Part shown: piece after piece, positions 1 through 9,152 of the stretch
How the letters are laid out: every line of letters begins with the position of its first letter
How positions within the stretch are numbered: position 1 is the stretch's first letter
NCBI GenBank assembly: GCA_018985235.1
Contig: JADGIG010000040.1
Span: forward strand, 1-34,096
DNA length: 34,096 nt
Source of the DNA: Sanchytrium tribonematis
Taxonomy: Eukaryota; Sanchytriomycota; Sanchytriomycetes; Sanchytriales; Sanchytriaceae
Reading direction: 5' to 3'
Translations under genes and position numbers: made by a program
Notes under the pieces: generated by a model
What the model saw: the letters and a program-made list of their open reading frames with translations, nothing else
Databases searched by the model: none
Told to the model about the DNA's origin: nothing

Positions 1-1
1 C

Positions 2-142
2 AAAGTAGCAGCTCTGGGCGAGGAGGCTCATTTGAATACCAGTTTTAAGCATTTTATGTTTTTTGTACAAGAACATAAGCTAGTGGATCCTAAAGAATGC
101 GAACCCATGAAAGATGTAATCCAAACCTTGCTGAACAAATAA
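2..142 (+). CDS. MOB1: MOB1 kinase activator, C-terminal fragment
   Basis: Partial gene cut by the left edge; the frame opens at base 2 and stops with TAA at 140-142. The 46 visible residues contain GEEAHLNTSFKHF followed by FFVQEHKLVDPKE, the highly conserved C-terminal segment of MOB1. MOB1 is the co-activator of NDR/LATS-type kinases in Hippo and mitotic-exit signalling. The family assignment is strong although the fragment is short. An AATAAA polyadenylation signal (138-143) contains the stop codon. The next gene on the same strand starts 35 bp downstream. Confidence 0.85.
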   Translation, partial: KVAALGEEAHLNTSFKHFMFFVQEHKLVDPKECEPMKDVIQTLLNK

Positions 143-177
143 ACTAAATATTCGAATGCCACTAAATCATATTTAGG

Positions 178-789
178 ATGATACAATTTGATCTTTTTTT
201 TATTTTCGAATTGATTATTCATCTTTTCATTCTACTCACGCTAATAATATATCTGAAATTTCGATGGCCTCTTCCAGAGTTGCAATTACAGCTAATAGTT
301 TATTATTTTATTGCTATACTCATGCATTTATTACTAATTATGTTACCAAACAATTCAAATGTTGTGTCTTTTTCTCATTTTCCAAGATTTTATCAATTAT
401 ATTGCTTCGGGCATGTCGCTCATAGATTCGCATTATTTAATTTACGCTACTTGGTGAACTATAACGAATTTATCGAGGCAGTACTTATCTCTTTTATTAT
501 ATTACCAGGTAATTTTTCCGTCGTGACATTTGATATTGTACACATAGACATATCTGGCGGCTGGTTCATGCTAAATATGTCCATCAATACTATAACTTAC
601 GTATTTCTTGACGATCGCTCAAAATATTTTGTGTTTTTAAATTATGTTATTTCATTAACTTTTGTAGTCTTGTACTACACGTCATTTCCAAAATTTTATT
701 GCTTTTGGTATCTTACTTATTTAATTTTTATAATCTTACGAGTCGAGTCACTTCAGAAGGAACGAGGAATAGTTCCTGTCGAAACCTGA
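178..789 (+). CDS. Unrecognised multi-pass membrane protein (203 aa)
   Basis: An ATG-initiated ORF of 203 codons encoding a very hydrophobic protein with about five or six predicted membrane segments, starting near residues 5-28, 38-58, 95-115, 125-145, 150-170 and 175-190. Aromatic and aliphatic residues dominate, and a charged tail (RVESLQKERG) follows the last segment. I do not recognise the family; I see no elongase HxxHH motif and no TLC signature. It ends 25 bp before the ABC half-transporter on the same strand. That transporter has its own N-terminal membrane domain, so this is probably a separate gene. An AATAAA follows the stop by about 5 bp. Confidence 0.6.
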   Translation: MIQFDLFFIFELIIHLFILLTLIIYLKFRWPLPELQLQLIVYYFIAILMHLLLIMLPNNSNVVSFSHFPRFYQLYCFGHVAHRFALFNLRYLVNYNEFIEAVLISFIILPGNFSVVTFDIVHIDISGGWFMLNMSINTITYVFLDDRSKYFVFLNYVISLTFVVLYYTSFPKFYCFWYLTYLIFIILRVESLQKERGIVPVET

Positions 790-814
790 ACTAATAAATT
801 TTTTTCAAACATTT

Positions 815-3114
815 ATGATTTATGGGATTCTAATTTTGTGTTTTGAGATAGCTGTATTCATAAATATCAAAAAAAGAAGGTACCATGTCAGGTACAACAT
901 GATTTCATTTGCAACATTAGTACTGATAGCGTTATTATTATATTCATCAATTATGTTTAAATGCGTAGATTCTCTACTAGTTTCTCTTGCATCTGTTGTG
1001 CAACTTTCTCTTGTTTTAGAAAGACCAATATATCATCTAACTTGGACAATTCCTTTGTTCTGGATTCAATTATTATTGTTTGCTTTATACAATCTTATAT
1101 TATTTAAAAATACCTTTTACTTTATTCTATTTATTATAACTCTCTCTATAAATTTGCATATGATTTACTGTTTTTATATTGAAGCACACCCAAATGATCA
1201 AGACACTGACAATCCCTTAATTCCTACCACCAATGAATTGCCCACGACATCTATTTCAATTTTTGAAGAATTAAAGCAAGTTTTCAGCTTTGTATGGCCA
1301 TCAAACAATATGTTTTTACAGCTTCTCTTTGTGACAAGCCTGTGCTGTCTATTATTAGGCAGATATATTAATTATCTGGTGCCTATTCTATACAAATATT
1401 TTGTCGATCATCTTATGAGCCAAAAATGGTTTCACTTGGCTATTTTTGTTTTTCTCAGAGCCTTAAGTGGCGGAATATTAGAGAATTTTCAAGGTCTTTC
1501 ATGGACGCCAGTTGAACAAAATACAACAAAATATATATCGGTGAAACTTTTTACTCATTTGCATGACATGAATCACGACTTCCATTTAAAACGAAAAACA
1601 GGAGAAATATTAAGAGTGCAGGACCGTGGAGTTCGTAGTATAAATTCTATAGTAGATTTGCTAATGTTCAAAATTGTACCTACAATTGCTGACATCGCTG
1701 TAGCCGCTTTGTACCTTACCCTCATACTAAATTGGATATTCGGATTTATCGTAATTGTGACAATGACTCTCTACATATTGGTCACTATTTTTCTCACGAA
1801 AATTAGGACTGGTATAAGAAGACGTGCCAACCAGCTCGATAATATCATGCAGTCAAGAGCTGTCGATAGTTTATTAAATTTTGAAACTGTCAAGTATTAC
1901 TCAGCTGAGGAATTTGAAAAAAATACCTATGTCTATTTACTGAAGCTTTTTCAAAAGTCCGAATGGAGTGCATCCATAGCTATGTCAGCATTGACATTTT
2001 TTCAATCCACCATCATTCATTTTGGCCTTTTTGTTGGTGGATTATACGCTTTAGCGGGCTACAAAAATAATGATTACAGTATTGGTGACATCATCTTATT
2101 TTTTACCTACATGGTGCAACTTATTGGCCCATTGAATGGTTTTGGAAAATATTACAAAACCGTGCAGAAAAATTTCGTAGACATTGAAAACTTGCTCGAT
2201 CTATTAAATGTTGATTGCTCCATTAGTAAGAATTGTGAGAAGTCAGATTTGATTGTGAATAGGGGTCTAATAGAGTTCAAAAATGTGACATTTGGTTATG
2301 GTAATGGCTATGTATTTCAAAATTTAAGTTTTAAATGTGCGCCAGGTCAAACGACTGCTTTTGTCGGATCTAGTGGTTGTGGAAAGAGTACTATTCTTAA
2401 ACTATTATTTAGGTTTTACGATATACTGGATGGAGATATTTTAATTGATAATCAATCCATACAAGATGTCAACTTGAAAAGCTTAAGACAAAGTCTCGGA
2501 ATAGTGCCACAAGATATAGTTCTATTTAACGAAGATATACTTTATAACATAAAATACGGCAAACCGGCTGCGTCTGATCAGGAAGTTGAGACAGCTGCGA
2601 AAGCATCCCAAATACATGAAAAAATAGCCTCGTTGCCGATGTTGTATAAGGCCAGAGTTGGGGAGCGCGGGCTTCAACTGAGTGGTGGAGAAAGGCAGCG
2701 AATTGGAATTTGCAGAGCGTTTGTCAAAAATCCCAAAATTTTGATGTTCGATGAGGGAACATCGTCTCTAGACACTACGACGTATTAGTTATTTGATTTA
2801 GGGAAAGAGCCGTGATGCGCTCCTTGGGGAAAATAGCTCGGGATAGAACAACTATAATCATTGCGCATAGATTAAGCACAATCATAAATGCAGATCAAAT
2901 TATTGTTTTAGATAAAGGCCAAATAGTGGAAAATGGAACCCATCAAGATCTTTTACAGAATGGAGGAGTTTATTCTGAATTATGGTCGAAGCAATTAAAT
3001 GAAGTTACTCATACTGAATCCCTTGAGCAGAAAAATGAATCAAATCAAAGAAAAAATATTCTCCAGTCGTTGTTAGCAAATGATTTTGAGGATAATTTTG
3101 ATGAAGATGTTTAA
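815..3114 (+). CDS. HMT1: HMT1/ABCB6-type half ABC transporter (759 aa)
   Basis: CDS join(815..2781, 2802..3114), 760 codons including stop. An extra N-terminal membrane domain (about residues 1-130) precedes a six-helix ABC transmembrane domain and one nucleotide-binding domain. Visible motifs are Walker A GSSGCGKST (about 518-526), Q-loop VPQD, signature LSGGERQR (about 622), Walker B ILMFDEG, and the H-loop AHRLST in exon 2. The added N-terminal domain points to the HMT1/ABCB6 group (vacuolar or organellar export of metal-thiol or porphyrin compounds) rather than mitochondrial ATM1, but the substrate is inferred. The 20-nt intron falls just after Walker B; splicing restores LDTTTERAVMRSLGK, the expected D-loop. 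The first exon alone would lack the H-loop. Confidence 0.88.
2782..2801 (+). other. 20-nt intron in the HMT1-like gene
   Basis: GTATTAGTTATTTGATTTAG. Removal joins GAC ACT ACG AC to G GAA AGA GCC and restores the D-loop region of the ATPase. Without removal the frame meets an in-frame stop inside the intron. Putative branch site TTGAT, then TT and AG. Confidence 0.92.
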
Positions 3115-3186
3115 AAAAATTCCCTTAATGAATTTTTAGAAATGAAATTCTAGAATTAGGCCAAATAAAAATGGTATTATTGATTT

Positions 3187-4203
3187 ATGAAGTCTTCAAA
3201 GATAAAGCCTGTAAAACAAACAGGTAAGAATTTGGAAAAAGTGATTGGTAATCAGCTTGAAGTGACATCTCAGGCTGAATTGGAAGCTCAAAATGGCCAA
3301 CTTTTGATTTTGGCTACTAACTTTCAACAAGAAATTGATAACTTAAAACAGAAATTACTAGAGAAAGAGGCAGAAAAACAGATTATGGAAGAAAAGAGTT
3401 TGAATGATATTAGAGCTCTTCACCAAAAAATCACACTAATTCAATATGAAAATAATTTGAAATTGCTTGAGAACAAGACAGAGAATGACAAGATTGTTGA
3501 ACAAAAAACAATATCAGGAATTGATAAAATTCAAGCCTTAGAAAAATTAATTGGGGAATTGCAGACACAGATAACGAAATCAAAGTCTGATTTTCAGTTG
3601 GCTTTACATCGACAGATGCAAGCCTCGGAGGAACAGAGACAAACATACACAAGGCAGCACTTGCTAGATGTAGAGCAGTGTAAGCTCCAGTTAAATAATA
3701 AAGTTAAAGCGGCATACGCAGCTAGTGAACTGGAAGTAAAAGCAAAAGTCCAACACTGTGAGGACTATTTTCAAAATCACATTAAACAACTTATTGAAAA
3801 TCATGAACGAGCCATTTTAAATCTTAAATCCTACTTCAACGAGGTGATTCAAAATCAAGTATCACTTCTTGATAGCCTTAAAGAGCAACTAAGCGACTCT
3901 AAGTTATTGGAGGAAAAATATAAACGTCAATTAAATCTTGTGGCCAAGGAAAATAAATGCCTTAAAGTGCCGTTGGAAGAGTTTAAACTAGAGAACGACT
4001 TTTTGAAAAAAGAAATTGTCACCAAAAACCGGCATTTACATGCTTTGAAATTGGAATATAAAAAACAACAAATTATTAAGCGAGAAAAAGATGTGTTGGA
4101 ACAGGAAAATTTAAAATTCAAGAGCCAAGTGATGAGAGTGAAAGATGACTGGGAGGATCTCAAAGTAGATTACAACCATAAAATGTACAATCTTTTTAAA
4201 TAA
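3187..4203 (+). CDS. DRC4: Dynein regulatory complex subunit 4 (GAS8-like), C-terminally short
   Basis: 338 residues, almost entirely coiled coil. The segment HERAILNLKSYFNEVIQNQ, then LLDSLKEQL, then AKENKCLKVPLEEFK matches the GAS8/DRC4 core (in that family HEEAF.DIKNYYNDIT, then LINSLKEQ, then ENKRL.EPL). DRC4 is a structural subunit of the nexin-dynein regulatory complex on flagellar doublet microtubules. The protein ends at about the point where the family reads ELY.KF, so it lacks roughly the last 100-130 residues of typical homologues. Only 29 bp separate its stop from the convergent HSP90 gene, and no motif-matching intron is visible there. AATAAA (4199-4204) contains the stop codon. 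Confidence 0.75.
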   Translation: MKSSKIKPVKQTGKNLEKVIGNQLEVTSQAELEAQNGQLLILATNFQQEIDNLKQKLLEKEAEKQIMEEKSLNDIRALHQKITLIQYENNLKLLENKTENDKIVEQKTISGIDKIQALEKLIGELQTQITKSKSDFQLALHRQMQASEEQRQTYTRQHLLDVEQCKLQLNNKVKAAYAASELEVKAKVQHCEDYFQNHIKQLIENHERAILNLKSYFNEVIQNQVSLLDSLKEQLSDSKLLEEKYKRQLNLVAKENKCLKVPLEEFKLENDFLKKEIVTKNRHLHALKLEYKKQQIIKREKDVLEQENLKFKSQVMRVKDDWEDLKVDYNHKMYNLFK

Positions 4204-4232
4204 ATGTTAAAAATACATACAAATTGAAAAAT

Positions 4233-6603
4233 TTATAATTCGTCTTCTGCCGAAATTTCTACCTCTTCATCTTCCTCGGCTTTTTTGTTCGTTTTTATGG
4301 AATCTTTCACTTCCTTGGCAGACTTGGGCTGTGTTTTTACCACTGGAGTGTCTGCAGCATCGGTTGCAACTCCAAGCTCCTTAGCCAAAATTTTATCGAG
4401 GCGCTTTCCAAATCTCAATGGATCGCGTAAGCCATACCCACTTCTGACGGAAATTGAGTCATACAGTAGTGCGGCTACACGAAGTATATCTCTTTCACGA
4501 GCTCTATTAACGCTTTCTGGTTGAGAGTCATCGAAAGTATCTTCTAAATAGATAGCCTTTTCAAGTAGCCCCTTGACAACTGGATGGTAGGGATTGATTT
4601 CCCAATTCTTTTTTGCTTTAAGTGCCATGTCAAGCTGCCAATTTGGAGCACCACCTTCTGCATTTTTGGCGGATGAACCTAAGTTATTTAATTGAGATTT
4701 TAAAATTCTTTCCATATTTCCTAAGTGAAAAGCAAGTACCAGAAACTCCAGCACCAGAAGCAACAAGCGCACCAGGAGATGAGACCAAACGGGTACTAAT
4801 TACCACTTTATCCACATACTTTTCAAAATGGCGCTTGAGAAAAACTGTCAACGGGCTAAATTTTTCTGTCAACTCTTCCATGTTACTCTCATCGTTCAAC
4901 TCTAATCCTTCTTTGGCTGCTGATTGAATTGGAATAGATTGAAATTCTGAAAATTGCTGCATCAAGTACTCGTCATGAACATCCGGTAAATACAATACCT
5001 CAAAACCTCTAGCAAGTAGCTGCTCAATATATGGCGAACGCTTGATGGCCTGAATACTCTCACCCGCCATGTAAAATATAGCTTTTTGATTTTTTCTCAT
5101 TCTTCGAACGTAGCTGGCCAACGACACTACTCCAGCTTCCTTTTCCCACTTAATTTGGTTTTCTACGATAATTTTATCACTCTCGCTTAAATCATTCGGC
5201 AAAGTCTCATCCTCAGAATGATCGGGACGTGCTGCTTCTCCTTCACCAGCATCTATAACGTCAGCTTCATCTTTTTCTCTATCGTGCCAGCTTGATCTGA
5301 ATCTCAACAAATTGGCAAGCTTTTTCTGATTCTTCTTGTCCTCAATAATTCCTAACTTTATTGATCCTCCGAATGCTGGCCAAAATTTCTTATTGTATAG
5401 CTCGGGATCGTTTTTAGATAAACTTAAAAATTCTTTTATAAGATTAGACGAAACGCGTTTCTTTACGGCATTTAAAGTTGATGATGCCTGCAGAGTTTCT
5501 CGAGCAACATTTAGTGGGAAATCATCAGCATCAATAATTCCGCTAACAAATTGCAGATAACCTGGAAGAAATTCTGGAAGATTATCTGTAATAAATACAC
5601 GTCGGACATATATTTTAACTGGCGAAACGTAACGGCTTTTGGGATCAAGAGCATTGGTAGGTGCACTCTTTGGAATGAATAATAAAGCTTTAAAGTCATT
5701 TATACCTGCACTCGCTTTGAAATGAATATAATGAAGCGGCTCCTCATATTGTTTGAACGCTTTTTTGTAAAATTCGCTGTAATCGTCGAAAGTTAAATCT
5801 TTTTCACTCATAGTCCAAATAGGCTTGTTTGCATTAATTTGGACAAATTCAAAAGGCTCTACGATCCCTTGCTCGTCGACTTTCTCTTTCTCGGAATCAT
5901 CGCTCTCCATGTCAACTTCATCTGCCGCGTCGTCTTCCGATTCCTCTTTGGAAACTTCTTTCTCAACTCTGAGTTTTATCGGGAAAGAGATAAATTGAGT
6001 GTATTTGCCAATAAGTTCTTCAAGTGAGCTTTTTTCAAGAAAATGTAAATCGCTTTCCCTAAGATGAAGAATAATACGAGTTCCTCGCTCTAAATTTTCA
6101 TTTGACTTACCGCTGGTTACAGTGAATCCGTTGCCTTTTTTATAATCGCTCTCCCAGACATTTTGTTTCTTGTCACTACCCACACTGATGACTTCCACAT
6201 GATCTGCAACAAGAAATGATGAGTAGAATCCCACACCAAATTGTCCAATAAGATCCTTGTCTTTAGAATTTTCAGCCTGAAAGTCTGCCGTTCCAGATTT
6301 GGATATAGTGCCTAGGTTATCGATCAATTCTTGTTTCGACATTCCTATTCCATTGTCTATAATTTCAAGAACACCCCTATCCTTATCAGGTACAACCTTA
6401 ATTTCAAGATTACCAATTTCTTCGTTTTTCTTTAATGCAGTCAGTTTATATTTGTCAAGTGCATCTGCAGCGTTGCTCAAAAGCTCTCTCAAGAATATTT
6501 CCTTATTTTTGTACAAACTGTCGACTAAAGTCTTCATCAATTTCGAATGGTCAGCTGTAAATTGCAATTGCTCCCCTAGAAGAATAACAAGAAATACAAG
6601 CAT
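4233..6603 (-). CDS. HSP90B1: Endoplasmin / Grp94-type HSP90 (783 aa)
   Basis: CDS complement(join(4233..4720, 4740..6603)). An ER-lumenal HSP90 chaperone. The N-terminal GHKL ATPase is clear: SLYKNKEIFLRELLSNAADA, then DNGIGM and GQFGVGFYS. An acidic linker (about 210-245) precedes the middle domain (KPIWT, YVRRVFITDN, PLNVARETLQ). The C-terminal dimer domain contains SPGALVASG, spliced onto NMERILKSQ. The protein ends in EDEL, an HDEL/KDEL-like retrieval signal, not the cytosolic MEEVD. The only upstream ATG gives MLVFLVILLGEQLQF, a very short signal peptide; the acidic pre-N region of animal Grp94 is missing. The start is tentative, but there is only 59 bp between it and the upstream Hsp110 stop. 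Hsp110 and HSP90 are tandem on this strand. Confidence 0.92.
4721..4739 (-). other. 19-nt intron in endoplasmin
   Basis: On the coding strand GTACTTGCTTTTCACTTAG. Splicing joins TCT G to GA AAT ATG GAA, giving SGNMER, the invariant HSP90 C-domain motif. Putative branch site TTCAC with A at position 14. Confidence 0.94.
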
Positions 6604-6662
6604 ATTTGAAGGGGTAACTTTCAACTTTAACTCCAGGTAAAGAAAATTCCAGAAATTCCAAT

Positions 6663-9059
6663 TTATTGTTTTTCTGATAGATTAGCCTCCGCTTTAGAAT
6701 CCTTAGAATCTTGCTCTGGTAATAAGTTTTCGTCCTTGTCTGTAATTTCTTTATCCTCAACTTGTTTTTTCTCCTTCGGCTTAGCTTTATTTAAAATTCG
6801 TGAAGAATCAAGCAATTCTTTTTCAGCCTTTAACAAGTCGCTAATCCACACTGGAGGATCTTGGCTCCTTTTAGAAGGATCTTCTAATAGTGGTAAACAG
6901 TTGTTAAGCCAAATAGATTTTTCACCCACCATTTTAGCAAGAGGCTCCATTTCTTCAGTAGTAATGTGATCGTACTTATTAGAGGAAAGCTCTGAATTAA
7001 GAAAATCCAAATATTTCTTCAATTTATCAATGACCGATTTTCTAGTTTCATACTCTATTGCACGCTTTCTAATTGGTTCTCCATAAACTTGCAATTCCTT
7101 TAACTTCGTAGTAAATACAGACTTAGAAGCAGAATCAGCTTCAGAAGAGTAGATCCAATTTTCGGTGGCACCCAAGTCGTTTGTCAAAGATTCTTTTATA
7201 GGACCATCAACAAAATCGGCCCATTGGCCTGATAACTTATCCCTGACAGTGTAGATATATTCTTCCAGGGCGTTTTTAGCATCTTCAGTATCAATCACCA
7301 ATTGGTCGTGAGAAACTAGATTCAATTCAATCTCTTTAAACTTATTTAAAGATTTGACGTTTGACAGAATAGATTGATCAAAAACAATAGATGGAATTTC
7401 CTTCTTAATTGTTTTTTCAGATTTCTTAGCATTTGAAGAATCGATATCCATCTTCTCAGGGCCATCGATATCCATTTCGTCTGCTGGTGTTTCGGTGTTG
7501 GATTCATCGATTTCCATAGTTTCGGCATTCGTATCTACATCCATCTTGTCGGATTTTTTCTTTTTTTCCAACTTCTCTTGGATAATTTCTATTTGTTCCA
7601 CATATGCCCTTTCAATAAGGAAAAGTCCATCTTCTCTCAATCGGCATCTCAATTTTACAGTGGCCTTTCCATCTGTCAACGCAATTTTTTGTATTGATGC
7701 TTTGTAAAAGACATAACCATTAAATTTTTTGCCGCCAATCTCGTATGTGTTGAAAAAATCTGATTTAATCTTATCAGTAATAAGACTTTCAAATAGGCTT
7801 TTTTGCTGTGGGGTCATGGCATCTATGTCATAGATGACTGAGATATCTAAAAGATTGCTGCTTGAATTGACAGTTAAAACTTTGGCACTCGGTTGTACAG
7901 AACCACTGGGATAAAGCAGAGTAGATTGAGGATTTTCAGTATTTTGAACAATGATTCTTATAGGAAATAGAGACACATCTTTAACTTTCATTTCTCTAGT
8001 TTTGAATTGCGGAGAAAGAATTGCAGCGTATAGAGCACAACCCTTGGAAATGCATTCATCTGGGTTAAGAGTTGAAGTGACTTTTTCACCAAATTTGTCG
8101 ACTACTTGTTGCCGTAAGAATGGAATGCGCATATTTCCACCAATGCATTCAACTACATGGATTTCTGAGAGTTTGAGACCAGCTAATTGGATTGCCTTGT
8201 CAATACTTTCCCCAATATTAAATTTCTTATCCGCGATCGCAGCCTCAAAATCTGATCGTTTAACTAACATACTTAAGTCAAGATCGTTCATAAGCATCTC
8301 TACGTGGATTGATGCTTCCGAATTAGCACTTAGAATCTTTTTACACTTTTCAACATTTGCCATTAAACGTTGGGAAGCTCTGGAGTTTTCTTTAACATCC
8401 AATTTAAATTTTCTTTTAAATTCAATCCTGGCCATTTCAAATAAAATTTCATTCAACTCGCTTCCATTCAGCAAGTGACAAAAGTGAGATTTGATGTGGA
8501 CCCCTTCGTGAATTAAAGCCACTGTGATTTCTAAATGTAAGTCACCAAGATGAACTAAAACCAAATTTGTATTAGAAGGATTGTGCTGCATGCAATAAGC
8601 AAGAGCAGCAGCAGTCGTGTCTTTCATTAAATGTGTTTGCTTACTTAGGCCAGATAGAGAAACAGAATTACTGAAACCCGAAATAAATGCACTATTGTAA
8701 TACTGATGTAAATGATACGCTGTGAAATAGTTTGGAACACTAAAAACAATATCTGAAGGTTTCACATCATTCAGTTTAAGCATGCTTCTATAGTGAGTCA
8801 TCACCATTGCCAATAATTGAAAGTAAGTGTAACTTTCACCATTCAGATCTTGACCGTCTACCTTAAGAATATTGCGTTTGATATTGTCAATGATTCCTTT
8901 TTGATTAATACTAAGCTCACCCAATAATCTTTTGTTAGAGTAGGTCAACTGAGTTGGAATGAATCTAGTAGACATAGTATTTGTTAAAACATCGATTCCT
9001 CTATTTCTAGCACATGAGATAACACTTAGTTGATTGCCAACATCAATTCCTGCGCTCAT
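6663..9059 (-). CDS. SSE1: Hsp110 / Sse1-type Hsp70-like protein (798 aa)
   Basis: The cytosolic Hsp110 class acts as nucleotide-exchange factor for Hsp70 and as a holdase. ATG at 9059 gives MSAGIDVGNQLSV; the frame extends only 6 codons upstream to a TTG. The N-domain carries ARNRGIDV, KCKKILSAN, MNDLDLS and GGNMRIP, all matching Sse1. The C-terminal helical part carries LEEYIYTVRDKL. The inserted acidic loop (about 490-555) holds repeated MDVD, MEID, MDID, MDID units. The region where Sse1 has DIGHSS reads HLGDLHLE, and the FGGRDFD equivalent reads LNGSELN, so the phosphate-binding motifs look diverged. There is no signal peptide and no ER retrieval signal. AATAAA on the coding strand (6662-6667) overlaps the stop. 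Confidence 0.9.
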   Translation of the reverse strand: MSAGIDVGNQLSVISCARNRGIDVLTNTMSTRFIPTQLTYSNKRLLGELSINQKGIIDNIKRNILKVDGQDLNGESYTYFQLLAMVMTHYRSMLKLNDVKPSDIVFSVPNYFTAYHLHQYYNSAFISGFSNSVSLSGLSKQTHLMKDTTAAALAYCMQHNPSNTNLVLVHLGDLHLEITVALIHEGVHIKSHFCHLLNGSELNEILFEMARIEFKRKFKLDVKENSRASQRLMANVEKCKKILSANSEASIHVEMLMNDLDLSMLVKRSDFEAAIADKKFNIGESIDKAIQLAGLKLSEIHVVECIGGNMRIPFLRQQVVDKFGEKVTSTLNPDECISKGCALYAAILSPQFKTREMKVKDVSLFPIRIIVQNTENPQSTLLYPSGSVQPSAKVLTVNSSSNLLDISVIYDIDAMTPQQKSLFESLITDKIKSDFFNTYEIGGKKFNGYVFYKASIQKIALTDGKATVKLRCRLREDGLFLIERAYVEQIEIIQEKLEKKKKSDKMDVDTNAETMEIDESNTETPADEMDIDGPEKMDIDSSNAKKSEKTIKKEIPSIVFDQSILSNVKSLNKFKEIELNLVSHDQLVIDTEDAKNALEEYIYTVRDKLSGQWADFVDGPIKESLTNDLGATENWIYSSEADSASKSVFTTKLKELQVYGEPIRKRAIEYETRKSVIDKLKKYLDFLNSELSSNKYDHITTEEMEPLAKMVGEKSIWLNNCLPLLEDPSKRSQDPPVWISDLLKAEKELLDSSRILNKAKPKEKKQVEDKEITDKDENLLPEQDSKDSKAEANLSEKQ

Positions 9060-9152
9060 TGTGATAATCAATTTCAAGGAGTCGTTGGAAGGAGAGTTTT
9101 TAAGAATAGCGAATCTTCTCGAATTATTGTTTGAACTATTTTACTTTATTGT

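Noticed and set aside
6577-6598. 22-nt GT...AG segment at the 5' end of the HSP90 gene as an intron
   Set aside because: It ends TTCTTCTAG without the branch A, and removing it leaves no ATG in frame. Read unspliced, it encodes the hydrophobic core of a short signal peptide.
7951-8478. 175-aa antisense ORF inside the Hsp110 gene
   Set aside because: Shadow of a strongly conserved coding frame on the other strand; composition is low-information and no domain is visible. The same applies to other long antisense frames such as 18206-18727.
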